NCBI RefSeq assembly: GCF_000155735.2
Contig: NC_020908.1
Span: 4,587,501 to 4,651,500, forward strand
Direction: 5' to 3'
Source: Octadecabacter arcticus 238
GTDB taxonomy: Bacteria > Pseudomonadota > Alphaproteobacteria > Rhodobacterales > Rhodobacteraceae
Length of the DNA stretch: 64,000 nucleotides
The translations under genes and the position numbers were made by a program. The notes below the pieces were generated by a model. The model worked only from the letters and a program-made list of their open reading frames with translations, had not been told where the DNA came from and searched no databases. The stretch's first letter is position 1. Each line of letters opens with the position of its first letter. Shown here one piece after another: positions 27,613 to 38,600 of the stretch.

Positions 27613-27858
27613 CTAATTTTCCGGTGGTCCCTCCGAGGTACCCCCCCCCTTGCAGGCATGGTGCAGCCCCTCAGCGTAAGCGGTGGTGACCATGCCCTCT
27701 CGGGTTCGCATCCGAATGAGGTCAGATTCAAATTCAGCGAATGTGGCGAGGATGTTGAAGAACATTTTCCCCATTGGGTCGGTTGGATCATAGACGGATG
27801 CTCCGAGCGCCAACTTGACGCCTTTTGCGGCGAGTTGGTCTGCAATTGCGGGTCTATA
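27613..27858 (-). pseudogene. Serine recombinase (resolvase) middle fragment
   Basis: The reading IADQLAAKGVKLALGASVYDP then TDPMGKMFFNILATFAEFES and DLIRMRTREGM matches the end of the resolvase catalytic domain and the long E helix. Upstream it is cut by an IS1380-type end at about 27859. Downstream it diverges after TREGMVTTAYAEG instead of reaching the DNA-binding domain. A matching C-terminal domain fragment lies far away at 42691-42900. Confidence 0.8.
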
Positions 27859-28536
27859 AGCATAAAGGTACGTAATGCGACATAGGATTATGTCTCGGTC
27901 TCGAACCGTCCCATCTGCGAGGCCGATGCTGCCTGCACCTCGACTGCACGGCCACCGACAACCTGGCGCATGACCGGATCAAGGGCCAGTCGGTCTGCGT
28001 CGTTGACGTCCTCGTAGCCCGCAAGCAGACCATAGACCGATTGTCGAAAAATCCCCCCGAGCCGGTGAACGGTTTTCTTGCCCCGGCGGTTGTTATTGAG
28101 CGCACCCGACGCAAGATTAGACAATCCGAGCACGTCATCCAACTCGCGCATCACCAGCAAACCGCCATCGGAACTGAGCTGCGTGCCACGAAATTTCAGC
28201 CGCACCCGGCGGTCAAAACCAAGCCGCCCATCACCCGTTTTGCCTGCACCCTCTGGGTGATCCATAATCCGCAACCTCCGGCCCAATTAACATGCTGAAA
28301 TAAAACACATTACTGGCAATCAGAGGCGCGAAAACGTCGAGTTACTTGGGGAATGCGGGTTAACATGCTCGGGGAATATGATTTCTCTGAAGAAAAGCTC
28401 AAAGATACCCTCGGAATACTGCCCCCAAAAAAGGCCGCATAAAATCAGTGCGTAAACGGGGGGCGCAAAAACAAGAAAAAGCCAGTCAGTCCAATATTAT
28501 ACCGCAAACGCTATGTCGTGTTTCGTACCTTTATGC
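27859..28536 (-). mobile_element. Internally deleted IS1380-family element
   Basis: Imperfect 26-bp inverted repeats (GCATAAAGGTACGTAATGCG at about 27862 and the complement of GCATAAAGGTACGAAACACG at about 28536) enclose only the N-terminal part of an IS1380 transposase. Its C-terminal two-thirds are gone. The left flank is a resolvase gene and the right flank a plasmid initiator gene, so no target duplication can be seen and the flanks have been rearranged. Confidence 0.6.
27888..28286 (-). pseudogene. IS1380-family transposase, N-terminal fragment
   Basis: About 132 codons that match IS1380 transposases: GDGRLGFDRRVRLKFRGTQL, SSDGGLLVMRELDDVLG, HRLGGIFRQSVYGLLAGYED, VNDADRLALDPVMRQVVGG. 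It ends after QMGRFETE at a deletion that joins it directly to the terminal repeat. None of the remaining transposase domain is present. Confidence 0.88.
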
Positions 28537-28740
28537 TCAGGAACCCAATGGCAGGCTTAAGGACACGCTGATTGAGCATTGCGAACCTATTCACCTTACC
28601 TTCTGGTATCCCAAACATCGCTCTCAAATCAGCAACGCTAAACCGTTTACTAGTGACGTGCTTGAGGTTCTGCAGACTGGCAATGTGTTGAAACAGCAGC
28701 ACAGAGTATTTGCTTCCGAGATGAAACACTGCCTGACGAT

Positions 28741-30127
28741 GAGCTATGACTGAATCTGGTGTTTGAGTGGTTTGAAGGTTGGCGGCGTATCTGGTTGAAT
28801 TGTTGTTGGAAGACAGCAGCCCAACCAAAGGAGATACACCACCATGGGAACTACTAACATTGTTGATTTTGCGCGTCGAGACGAGATGACGGACGCGTTG
28901 ACGGAGTTGCTGAAAACGGGAGCACAACAATTGATCGCGACAGCAGTTGAGGCTGAGCTTGTCAGTTATTTGGCGCAATTTACCGGCTTACGCACCGATG
29001 CCGGTCACGCGGCAGTCGTGCGTAATGGACATCATCCGGCCCGCCCGTTTCAAACGGGCATTGGCCCTGTGAGCGTGCGCATTCCAAAGGTTCGGTCCAA
29101 GGACGGCACACCGGTGACATTCCGGTCTGCCCTGGTGCCGCCCTATGTGCGTCGCACGAAGACGCTGGAAGCGGCCTTGCCATGGCTTTACCTCAAAGGG
29201 ATCTCCAGCGGCGAGATGGCTCCCGCCCTCAAGGTTCTTCTGGGCCCAGATGCCGTTGGCTTGTCGGCTAATACGGTTTCGCGTTTAAAACGCGATTGGG
29301 CCAATGAATACGAGGCTTGGAAAGGCGCTGAGTTAGATGACGAGCCCATCGTCTATATCTGGGCCGACGGCGTTCACAGCGGCCTTCGGGGCGAGGATGA
29401 CAAGCTCTGTGCCCTTGTTATTATTGGGGTAACTGCCCGTGGCAAGAAGCGATTTCTGGCAATTGAGGATGGGGTGCGCGAGTCCACGCAGAGCTGGCGC
29501 GAGGTTCTGCTTAACCTCAAAAGCCGAGGCATGAATGCGCCCAAACTGGCCATCGGGGACGGTGCCATGGGGTTTTGGGCGGCCATGGACGAAGTCTATC
29601 CTGAGACCCGCCATCAACGCTGTTGGCAACACAAAACGATGAACGTGCTCAATTGTTTACCCAAGCTGTCTCAGCCAAAAGCCAAGGCCGCGCTGCACGA
29701 CATCTGGCAGGCCGAGACCAAAGTCGATGCAGAAAAGGCGTTCGATCTGTTCATCAAAACCTACGAACCCAAATATCCCAAGGCCACACTATGCCTGCAA
29801 AAAGATCGTGAGGAACTCATGGCATTCTTCGACTTCCCGGCGCAGCATTGGCAAAGCATCCGCACTAGCAATCCAATTGAATCGGCCTTCGCGACGATCC
29901 GGCATCGTACCAAGCGTTCAAAGGGCTGCCTGTCACGCGATGGCATGCTGCACATGATGTTCAAACTGGGGCAATGTGCTGAGCAAAATTGGAGGAAGCT
30001 ACGCGGCTTTGACTACCTCGCAAAAGTCATCACAGGCGTCACGTTCAAAGACGGAATCGAAACCACAAACCCCGACCAGATCACCGCATGACCAACAATA
30101 CTCAAACACCAGATTTGACAATAACTC
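28741..30127 (+). mobile_element. IS256-family element, copy 3
   Basis: A 1387-bp copy inside the initiator gene, with a perfect 9-bp target duplication CCTGACGAT at 28732-28740 and 30128-30136. Confidence 0.96.
28844..30091 (+). CDS. IS256-family transposase (intact)
   Basis: 415 residues with the first catalytic Asp in YIWADG (residue 175), unlike copy 1, with which it shares Pro90. The AAGGAG site precedes the ATG. It is expected to be functional and could mobilise the defective copy 1. Confidence 0.93.
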   Translation: MGTTNIVDFARRDEMTDALTELLKTGAQQLIATAVEAELVSYLAQFTGLRTDAGHAAVVRNGHHPARPFQTGIGPVSVRIPKVRSKDGTPVTFRSALVPPYVRRTKTLEAALPWLYLKGISSGEMAPALKVLLGPDAVGLSANTVSRLKRDWANEYEAWKGAELDDEPIVYIWADGVHSGLRGEDDKLCALVIIGVTARGKKRFLAIEDGVRESTQSWREVLLNLKSRGMNAPKLAIGDGAMGFWAAMDEVYPETRHQRCWQHKTMNVLNCLPKLSQPKAKAALHDIWQAETKVDAEKAFDLFIKTYEPKYPKATLCLQKDREELMAFFDFPAQHWQSIRTSNPIESAFATIRHRTKRSKGCLSRDGMLHMMFKLGQCAEQNWRKLRGFDYLAKVITGVTFKDGIETTNPDQITA

Positions 30128-30621
30128 CCTGACGATCAAGGATTGCCCAATGGTTCGATCCCGCCGCCATTTCTCGAAAAGTACGACCAAAGTACCACGT
30201 CACCAGAACGTCACCACTAACCTCATGGCGGTAGTCCACTTTTGCACCGTCCATTAAGCCGCCGATAGTAGTGGTCATTTTGACGGGATCATCCACTGTC
30301 AAAACTGCCGCAGCCAATTCCTGGAACAGCGGAATGATGCTTTTACGGCTATGGTTGTCTATGCCATCGATTTTCTTAATGTCTGACAACCTAAACTCGT
30401 GGCGCACATCGTCGGCCATACGCCCGCCTGCCGTGCCAATCATCAAGTGCATCAACTTGAGCGCAGCAAGGCTTGGTGCGTGTTGCATGTAGACGCCCTG
30501 CGCAACCTCTTTAGGCAGAACAGTTTTCGTCTGATCATAAGCCCGGTCGGCAGCTACTTCGGTTGTCTTGCCCATGGTATCATTTTTATATGACATTATT
30601 GATACCTGTAAATGTGCGATA

Positions 30622-30659
30622 AAGTCTGGATTTGCTACCTTTAAGTCTGGATTTGCTAC
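30622..30659. repeat. Two iteron-like direct repeats upstream of the initiator gene
   Basis: AAGTCTGGATTTGCTAC occurs at 30622-30638 and 30643-30659, spaced by 21 bp start to start (two helical turns), 26-63 bp upstream of the initiator ATG and beside an AT-rich tract (30660-30690). In iteron plasmids such repeats bind the initiator for origin firing or autoregulation. Only two are visible, so it may be an operator or the remains of an origin. Confidence 0.6.
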
Positions 30660-30699
30660 TTTAAAAAGTAAAAATTACTTTTAATCAGCACCTTACAAG

Positions 30700-31350
30700 C
30701 CCTGAACTTAAGAGAACTTATAGAACAAGAAGGCGCTACGCGCTTTTTGGTAAAAATTTGGGGTAGTTTTGGTGCTTGTTGAAGCGTTCTGCCCCCTACT
30801 GAGGGTGCGCCTCCGGCGCTGATGGTGGCAACGGTCGGGAATTTGCAGATATTGAATAGGTTACTCTGGGTCGGGGGTCATAGGAACTTCGCAAAGTATC
30901 TCAGCAGATACAGACGTACCCACCCTACCAATATATCCGCAGCCCATCGTAGCGCCCTATTCAGTCTTGAGGAGTTGCGCAGCGTCTAAGAGCGTACGTA
31001 CTTCAATGTTGTTCTTAGCCCACCAGTTCCACCAAATAGGCCAAGAGGGGCTGTGAGGGCCGCCACAAGGGCCATGGGACCTATTTTGCGCCAGTACCCC
31101 TCCCTAGCTGCTCCACGAAGGCCTTGATCTTCTCGATGACGCGGCCGGCAACGTTGCGGCGCTCGCGTAAGGCAGGTCTCCATAATCCCAATGGCGTCAT
31201 CACGCATAGGCTTTTTGGCAAGCACCTTATCCAGCGCTTCGCGTTTAAGGCCTTCGTCCTGGCTTAGAGCGACAAGCGCGCTTTTCTTTTTAGCCTCCCT
31301 GCAACAAGGCCTTGCAGATTAATGGATCGTCGAGGCAGTGTAAAATTTAT
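30700..31350. other. Decayed plasmid-type DNA without an intact gene
   Basis: No complete gene is seen. On the minus strand about 31095-31290 can be read as KREALDKVLAKKPMRDDAIG followed, after a frameshift, by LRERRNVAGRVIEKIKAFVE. This looks like the tail of a once-coding helical protein of unknown family. On the plus strand 30868-30990 reads HRNFAKYLSRYRRTHPTNIS and stops, also unassigned. A copy of the GGGGGCAG motif appears inverted near 30790. Confidence 0.4.
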
Positions 31351-31410
31351 CTAATATCGTAACTCCCAAGGACCCCATCGGATATCGGGTTTTGTGTTGC
31401 CCTTGCGACG

Positions 31411-32826
31411 TTAGAGCCGCGCGATGATCTGTTGTGGTGATAGGGTGAGTGTTTCGAGGATATTGCCCCCGTGTTTTCTGACCGTCGAGATGACGGATCT
31501 GATGTCAGCGAAGACCTGCGCGCCCTCGAGGGTGCGGAAAGTTCCCGAGATTTTCATGCGCAACTTCATCATGCGCAGGTCCCGTTCGGCCTGATTGTTG
31601 GTGAAGGGAACTGTGAAGTCCGTAAGGAACCTTAGGACGTCATCACGGTAGTCGCGCAAGCGGACCAGAAGGTTATGGCCTGGCCGCCTGGCTTTTCGGC
31701 CTCGCGCACCAGTGCGTCTAGCCAGTGGGTCTTGTCGCTCATGGAAGGCGAGGCCCTCGGTGAGGATCGCCATGTATTTGGTGAGGATGCCGTGGTGAAC
31801 CGACGTGGGGAGTTCGGTCTCGCCTCGCCCCTGAGCCGCGCACTTGAGCTGATTGGCGCTGTTGAGCAGCACGCTCATCGCGCACGCCCACGGCTCCTTT
31901 TCGATTTCTTCGATGGCCTTGAGTTCCCGTAAATGATGCGCCCCGCACAGGGCGTGCGCGTCCACCCCACTCATATGGGCGTAATAGGACTTCCAGTGGT
32001 CATGAACAATTGTCCCGCCGGTCAGGAAGGATGGAACAGCACCGCGCTTGGTGCTGATGCGATAATGCGTGAAGGCGAGATCGCTGATTGAGTGCAGCCA
32101 GTGCAGCTTACCAGCAACACGAAGTCCGGTCTCATCCAGATGCCGAACGCCGCCTTCATTGAGCCGGGCCAGAATGTGTTCGACGACGCCACCCAAGGTA
32201 CGCGCTGTGCCGTTCACCCAGTTGGTCACGCTGGCCGCGCATAGGCTGGTGGCACCAAACAAATCACGCAGGAGTTGGCAGACCCGATCCTCGGGGATCA
32301 GCTGCTGAACATTGCAGTAGACCGCCGCCGCCCGAATGCGCTTACCGTATTGCACGTGTGCATTCACGCCATCGGGAAAGGTGGCTGTCGTCGTGGCTCG
32401 GCAATGGTCACAACAATAAATCGCTGCCTGATGCTCTGTGACCTCCAGACGCGGCACCGGTATGTCATAAACCTGACGCCTCTCCACCGCCTTGATCATC
32501 CCAGCCGTCAAGCCATGCTGACAGGTGCCACAGGCCTCAGCCTCATGTCGCTCCACAAAGTCAGGCGTTGCTGTCTAACGTAGGGTGTCGCCTCGGTGGC
32601 CAACTTAACCACCACTTTTCTTACCGGACTTACCACGCAGGCTACGCGGTACCGGCTTCTTCAACCCATCACTCGAAGGCGGCTTGCTGCTATTACTGCT
32701 GTTCTTGGCCAACTGACGCCGCAGATCCGCATTCTCTTGCGCCATGCTCGCCAACGCGGCTTCCAACTCGGCGATCCTGCGCAGAGCCGTGGCGAGGAGT
32801 TGTTCAAGAGCAGTAACTTGGTCCAT
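31411..32826 (-). pseudogene. IS66-family transposase with two in-frame stops
   Basis: From the ATG at 32826 the protein reads MDQVTALEQLLATALRRIAE (leucine-zipper-like) to RSLRGKSGKKSGG. Then come TAA (32605-32607) and, ten codons later, TAG (32575-32577). Between and after the stops the frame is open and gives VGHRGDTLR and PDFVERHEAEACGTCQHG, up to the DDE_Tnp_IS66 domain (VTNWVNGT, GGTIVHDHWKSYY, FTNNQAERDLRMMKLRMKISGTFR). Family members have Gln at these places, so both are C-to-T transitions (CAA, CAG). The partial copy at 52418 shares the TAA but has CAG at the second site. Confidence 0.87.
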
Positions 32827-32913
32827 TCCACCAATGATTCAGAGAAATCGTCACAGCGCCACGAAATTCAGACCACAACAGAAAATTCATGCGCCTAATG
32901 GTCAAGGAGACTC

Positions 32914-33999
32914 CTTAGGCTCAAGTTTCAAATGCAACACTCAGAGCCCTTTGGGCATAGGATGTTGTGATGGACATACGAAGCAAGCACCTCAGCAGCG
33001 AGGACCGTGGCGTGATATTAGCCGAGCATAATAGGGGCAGCAGTCAGCGGTTGATCGGCCAGCTTTTGCATCGCCCGGCGAGCACGATCTGCCGTGAGCT
33101 GGCGCGAGGTCGGCAGGAAGACGGCAGCTATTGCCCGCAAGCGGCGCGGCAGGCCTATGATGCCCGGCGTGCGCGCTGCCGCCGCGAGCGCAAGCTTGTG
33201 GAGGGGAGCGATCTTTATCGTTTTGTTCATGGCAAGCTCGTACATCTGCACTGGTCGCCTGAGCAGATTGCGCAGAGACTGCGTCTCATGAAGCCTGATG
33301 ATCCATCCGCCCATGTGAGCCATGAGACCATCTATGCCGCGATTTACGCGCAGCCACGTGGTGGGCTGAAGGCGGCGATGATCGAGGCGTTGCGTCAAGC
33401 GAAGCCTAAGCGTGGGCTCAAGCGCAGGACAGCGGCGGGCAGTGCTATGGTCTCGGAATCATTGCGCATTATCAATCGCCCTGAAGAGATCGAAGCGCGA
33501 CTGGTACCAGGCCATTGGGAGGGCGACCTCATCAAGGGCGCATTCAATCGCTCGTCAGTGGGGACCTTGGTCGAGCGCAAGACACGCTTTGTCATTCTTT
33601 GCAAAATGGACGGCAATGGGGCCGAGGCCGCGCTCGACAGCTTCACCCGCCAGATGAGACGACTACCCGCTGCTTTGCGCAAGAGCATGACCTACGACCG
33701 CGGCTCCGAAATGGCCTGCCACCCCGAACTCGCCAGACGGTTGAAGATCGATATCTGGTTCTGCGATCCGCATGCGCCTTGGCAGCGTGGCAGCAACGAG
33801 AACACCAACGGACTGCTGCGTCAGTACATGCCCAAAGGAACTGACCTGAACGGTGCAAGCCAAACATGGCTGAACGACGTTGCAAACCTGATGAACAACC
33901 GCCCGAGAAAAACTCTCGGTTGGAGAACACCCGCTGAAGCCATGGCCGACGAAATCGCGGCCTTCAAATCAACCGTTGCACTTGATGTTTGAATCCAAG
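32914..33999 (+). mobile_element. IS30-family element B (complete)
   Basis: A 1086-bp element with 25-bp imperfect inverted repeats (CTTAGGCTCAAGTTTCAAAT... against CTTGGATTCAAACATCAAGT...). Comparison with the uninterrupted IS66 end at about 52760 shows the exact site and a 3-bp CTC target duplication. Confidence 0.9.
32967..33992 (+). CDS. IS30-family transposase (intact)
   Basis: 341 residues. N-terminal helix-turn-helix (SSQRLIGQLLHRPASTICREL), then the DDE triad in VPGHWEGDLIKG, KSMTYDRGSEMACHP and RGSNENTNGLLRQYMPKGTD. Unlike element A all three acidic residues are kept and the frame is whole, so this copy may be active. Confidence 0.93.
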   Translation: MMDIRSKHLSSEDRGVILAEHNRGSSQRLIGQLLHRPASTICRELARGRQEDGSYCPQAARQAYDARRARCRRERKLVEGSDLYRFVHGKLVHLHWSPEQIAQRLRLMKPDDPSAHVSHETIYAAIYAQPRGGLKAAMIEALRQAKPKRGLKRRTAAGSAMVSESLRIINRPEEIEARLVPGHWEGDLIKGAFNRSSVGTLVERKTRFVILCKMDGNGAEAALDSFTRQMRRLPAALRKSMTYDRGSEMACHPELARRLKIDIWFCDPHAPWQRGSNENTNGLLRQYMPKGTDLNGASQTWLNDVANLMNNRPRKTLGWRTPAEAMADEIAAFKSTVALDV

Positions 34000-34129
34000 C
34001 TCACATCAAAACTGACAAAAACCCGTTATCGGCTGGGGTGCTTGGGAGTTACCTAATATCATTAATTTCCATCACATAATTGTTGTAACACAAATTGAGT
34101 AGTTTCATCTAAGCCGGGGCCGCCAGATT

Positions 34130-35188
34130 TTGAAAAGACGAACTGGCCACACAACCCACGACACAAACGCATTGTCATTTCGTGTCGCGGCGCAATTGCG
34201 GCCAGCATACCTGTGGTTAATCGGTGCCCGTGCGAAGGCGTCTCCTAACGCGGATATTTGGGATTTGCGGCGGAACTGGTCGCAGCTGCGCCAATCGCTA
34301 AAACAGCAAGTCTCAACTGGAACGTATTGCTTTGCGCCGTTGCAACGGACCGGGCATGCGACAGGACCAGCCTATTCGTGGAGCGCGCAGGATGCCCTTG
34401 TGCTGAAGGCGTTGACCCTTGCGCTTGCAGATATTTTGCCAACGCACGACAGCTGCACGCATGTCGCGGGCCACGGTGGCCTCAAGCGGGCTGTGCGCGA
34501 TGTCGCCACAAGGGTGCATCAAGAACCTGCCACCGCCCGCTATGTGTGTCGGACGGATGTAAAGTCGTTCTATGCATCGATTGATCACTTTGCCCTTTTG
34601 GATCAGCTGGCGCCCTTCGTGCCGGACAAACGTGTTATGTCCTTGCTGGTCCAGTATCTGCGACGCACCCATGAGCATGGCGGCACATTTTATAGCGTGA
34701 CCCGAGGCATCTCTGCGGGTTGCCCGCTCAGCCCGTTGATTGGCGCGTTCCACCTGTATAAGCTTGACTGCTTGGTGACGCAAAAGCACCCGCGCTGTTT
34801 TTACATCCGATACATGGATGATATTCTAATTTTAGCCCCAAGCCGTTGGCAGCTTCGCCGTGCGATCGCCACGATGAATGGCGTGCTGGAAGAACTTGGG
34901 CTGGAACAACACCCGGACAAAACGACCATCGGCCCTGTGGCACGTGGTTTTGATTTTCTGGGCTACAGCTATTCTCCTGCAGGCCTTGGGCTGGCAGAGA
35001 AGACGATCCGCAATCATCGGATCAAACTGCATCGGCTTTATGAGCAATATCTGCGGGCGCGCAAAGGCGCACCTCGCGCGCAGATAGACGCAGCAATCAC
35101 ATCATATATCGCCCGCTGGACGAGTTGGGCTACTGGAGGACTTCATGGGTCGATACAATTGGATAACGCGGACTCTATGGACACTTAG
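34130..35188 (+). CDS. Reverse transcriptase of uncertain class, coupled to a repeat surface protein
   Basis: A 352-residue stand-alone RNA-directed DNA polymerase. Palm motifs are visible: RTDVKSFYASID (first catalytic Asp), GISAGCPLSPLIGAF (QGxxxSP-type motif as in group-II-like enzymes, not the SQ form usual in diversity-generating retroelements), FYIRYMDDILILAPS (catalytic YMDD) and GFDFLGYSYSP. The N-terminal WDLRRNWSQLRQSL and C-terminal YIARWTSWATGGL flank the polymerase; no intron maturase, endonuclease or protease domain is seen. The TTG start at 34130 is the only early choice; the IS66 insertion lies 77 bp upstream and may have removed the promoter. The last 44 bp overlap the signal-peptide start of the next gene, a strong sign of coupling. 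Its role is unknown. Confidence 0.85.
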   Translation: MKRRTGHTTHDTNALSFRVAAQLRPAYLWLIGARAKASPNADIWDLRRNWSQLRQSLKQQVSTGTYCFAPLQRTGHATGPAYSWSAQDALVLKALTLALADILPTHDSCTHVAGHGGLKRAVRDVATRVHQEPATARYVCRTDVKSFYASIDHFALLDQLAPFVPDKRVMSLLVQYLRRTHEHGGTFYSVTRGISAGCPLSPLIGAFHLYKLDCLVTQKHPRCFYIRYMDDILILAPSRWQLRRAIATMNGVLEELGLEQHPDKTTIGPVARGFDFLGYSYSPAGLGLAEKTIRNHRIKLHRLYEQYLRARKGAPRAQIDAAITSYIARWTSWATGGLHGSIQLDNADSMDT

Positions 35189-35609
35189 CGTTCTCGCGTG
35201 CGGCGGCTGGGCTCCGACGGCGGCAACCGCGGACTTCCAAGACAACAACACCAGTGCCTCATACGGGTGGCCGTGCGCTGCCCAGCCCCATGCGGGCGGC
35301 GGTGCCGGGGCCGGCAGCTACGCATACAACTACGTAACTGACACTTGGACTGGCACTGATTATGCGCCCGATGGCACCATTTAATTCGGTGGCGGAGTCA
35401 TCAACAAACCCGCAATAAACTCTTCAATAATAGCTGGTTGCCTCGATATACCAATCGGGGACGTCTCTTCCTTCGGTGCTAATGGGGCAGATGGAACAAA
35501 GAGCGATGACACTGAATACGGCTTTACCTTCACACTACTAACCAACTGGAATAACATCACGGCCGGGGGAGCCCACGAATACTATCTCACACCCCTATCA
35601 GCATACGGC

Positions 35610-38600
35610 GTGACAGTGAGCGCTGTCTCCGGCACTGCATCTGAATCTGAAGCGGGCGGCACAGCCACATTCACAGTCCAGTTGGACAGCCAGCCGGCTG
35701 CGAATGTCACGATTGCTGTGAGTTCGGATGACACGGACGAAGCGACGGTCTCGTCACCGAGCTTGACGTTTACATCTAGCAACTGGAGCGATGCGCAAAC
35801 AATAACGGTGACCGGTGTTGATGATAGTGTGGTTGATGGTTCTCAGACCGTGACCATCAGTCCCGCGGGCGTGACTGTGAGTTCTGTCGATGGAGCCGCG
35901 TCTGAAGCGGGCGGCACAGCCACATTCACAGTCCAATTGGACAGCCAGCCGGCTGCGGATGTCACAATTGCTGTGAGTTCGGATGACACGGACGAAGCGA
36001 CGGTCTCGTCACCGAGCTTGACGTTTACATCTAGCAACTGGAGCGATGCGCAAACAATAACGGTGACCGGTGTTGATGATAGTGTGGTTGATGGTGATCA
36101 GACCGTGACCATCGGTCTCGCGGCCACAGCATCAGATGATACCAACTGGGATGGATTTAATCCGACGGACCCAACTGTGTCTGTGACCGATGATGATACC
36201 GCTGGCGTGACTGTGAGTTCTGTCGATGGAGCCGCGTCTGAAGCGGGCGGCGAAGCCACGTTCACAGTCCAATTGGACAGCCAGCCGGCTGCGGATGTCA
36301 CGTTTGCTGTGAGTTCGGATGACACGGACGAAGCGACGGTCTCGTCACCGAGCTTGACGTTTACCACAAGCAACTGGAGCGATGAACAAACTGTAACGGT
36401 GACCGGTGTTGATGATAGTGTGGTTGATGGTACGCAGACCGTGACCATCGGTCTCGCGGCCACAGCATCAGATGATACCAACTGGGATGGAATTGATCCG
36501 ACGGACCCAACTGTGTCTGTGACCGATGATGATACCGCTGGCGTGACAGTGAGTTCTGTCACCGGATCACCATTATCTGAAGCGGGCGGCACAGCCACGT
36601 TCACAGTCCAATTGGACAGCGAGCCGGTTGCGGACGTCACGTTTGCTGTGATTTCGTATGACACGGGCATAGCGACGGTCGATTTATCGAGCTTGACGTT
36701 TACCTCTAGCAACTGGAGCGATGCGCAAACAATAACGGTGACCGGTGTTGATGATAGTGTGGTTGATGGTACGCAGACCGTGACCATCGGTCTCGCGAAC
36801 ACAACATCAACGGATAGTAACTACTCTGGTATTGATCCGACGGACAAAAATGTGTCTGTGACCGATAATGATACCGCTGGCGTGACTGTGAGTTCTGTCT
36901 CGGGAACCGCAACTGAAGCGGGCGGCGAAGCCACGTTCACAGTCCAATTGGACAGCCAGCCAGCTGCGAATGTCACGATTGCTGTGAGTTCGGCTGACAC
37001 GGGCGAAGCGACGGTCGATTTATCGAGCTTGACGTTTACCACAAGCGACTGGAACACGGCGCAAACCGTAACGGTGACCGGTGTTGATGATAGTGTGGTT
37101 GATGGTACGCAGACCGTGACCATCGGTCTCGCGAACACAACATCAACGGATAGTAACTACTCTGGTATTGATCCGACGGACCCAACTGTGTCTGTGACCG
37201 ATAATGATACCGCTGGCGTCACTGTGAGTTCTGTCTCGGGAACCGCAACTGAAGCGGGCGGCACAGCCACGTTCACAATCGAATTGGACAGCCAGCCGGC
37301 TGCGGATGTCACGATTGCTGTGAGTTCGGCTGACACGGGCGAAGCGACGGTCGATTTATCGAGCTTGACGTTTACCACAAGCGACTGGAACACGGCGCAA
37401 ACCGTAACGGTGACCGGTGTTGATGATAGTGTGGTTGATGGTACGCAAACCGTGACCATCGGTCTCGCGAACGCAACATCAACGGATTCCAACTGGGATG
37501 GAATTGATCCGACGGACCCAACTGTGTCTGTGACCGATGATGATACAGCTGGCGTGACAGTGAGTTCTGTCACCGGATCACCATTATCTGAAGCGGGCGT
37601 CACAGCCACATTCACAGTCCAATTGATCAGCCAGCCGACTGCGGATGTCACAATTGCTGTGAGTTCAGATGACACGGGCGAAGCGACAGTCTCGTCATCG
37701 AACTTGACGTTTACCGCAAGCGACTGGAACACGGCGCAAACCGTAACGGTGACCGGTGTTGATGATAGTGTGGTTGATGGTACGCAGACCGTGACCATCG
37801 TTCTCGCGGCCACAGCATCAGATGATACCAACTGGGATGGAATTGATCCGGCGGACCCGACTGTGTCTGTGACCGATAATGATACAGCTGGCGTGACAGC
37901 GAGTTCTGTCACCGGATCACCATTATCTGAAGCGGGCGGCACAGCCACGTTCACAGTCCAATTGGACAGCCAGCCGGCTGCGGATGTCACGTTTGCTGTG
38001 AGTTCGGATGACACGGGCGAAGCGACGGTCGATTTATCGAGCTTGACGTTTACCGCAAGCAACTGGAACACGGCGCAAACCGTAACGGTGACCGGTGTTG
38101 ATGATAGTGTGGTTGATGGTACGCAGACCGTGACCATCAGTCTCGCGAACGCAACATCAACGGATTCCAACTGGGATGGATTTGATCCGGCGGACCCAAC
38201 TGTGTCTGTGACCGATGATGATACAGCTGGCGTGACAGTGAGTTCTGTCACCGGATCACCATTATCTGAAGCGGGCGGCACAGCCACGTTCACAGTCCAA
38301 TTGGACAGCCAGCCGGCTGCGGATGTCACGCTTGCTGTGAGTTCGGATGACACGGACGAAGCGACGGTCTCGTCACCGAGCTTGACGTTTACCGCAAGCA
38401 ACTGGAACACGGCGCAAACCGTAACAGTGACCGGTGTTGATGATAATGTGGTTGATGGTACGCAGACCGTGACCGTCGGTCTCGCGGCCACAGCATCAAC
38501 GGATAGTAACTACTCTGGAATTGATCCGGCGGACCCAACTGTGTCTGTGACCGATAATGATACAGCTGGCGTGACAGTGAGTTCTGTCTCGGGAACCGCA

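Larger units (their letters stand above)
28537..30596 (-). pseudogene. Plasmid replication initiator (RepB-like), split by IS256 copy 3
   Basis: On the minus strand the gene starts at 30596 (MSYKNDTMGKTTEVAADRAY) and runs to 30128, is interrupted by IS256, and resumes at 28740. Removing the IS and one copy of CCTGACGAT joins NHWAILDRQ to AVFHLGSKYS in frame. Marks of the initiator winged-helix family are SLAALKLMHLMIGTAGGRM, DDVRHEFRLSDIKKI and RFSVADLRAMFGIPEGK...NRFAMLNQRVLKPAI. The second domain is then cut at about 28537 by the IS1380 end, so about the last third is lost. Such proteins start replication of iteron plasmids; iteron-like repeats lie just upstream of the start. Confidence 0.85.
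31359..34052 (-). mobile_element. IS66-family element with nested IS30
   Basis: The terminal inverted repeats are GTAACTCCCAAGGACCCCAT (31359) and the complement of the right end at 34052. A perfect 8-bp target duplication CTAATATC is at 31351-31358 and 34053-34060. Without the nested IS30 it is about 1.6 kb and has only the large transposase gene, no tnpA/tnpB, like the short IS66 subgroup. It is inserted 77 bp before the reverse transcriptase gene. Confidence 0.92.

Noticed and set aside
34030..35400. Template/variable repeat pair of a diversity-generating retroelement
   Set aside because: I found no ~100-bp near-repeat with adenine-specific differences near the reverse transcriptase, and its SP motif is not the usual DGR SQ form. 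A computed search could still change this.
37157..38491. A 444-codon minus-strand frame and several others across 35.6-39.2 kb
   Set aside because: They are antisense shadows of the repetitive Calx-beta-like coding sequence; the plus-strand frame carries the domain signatures.
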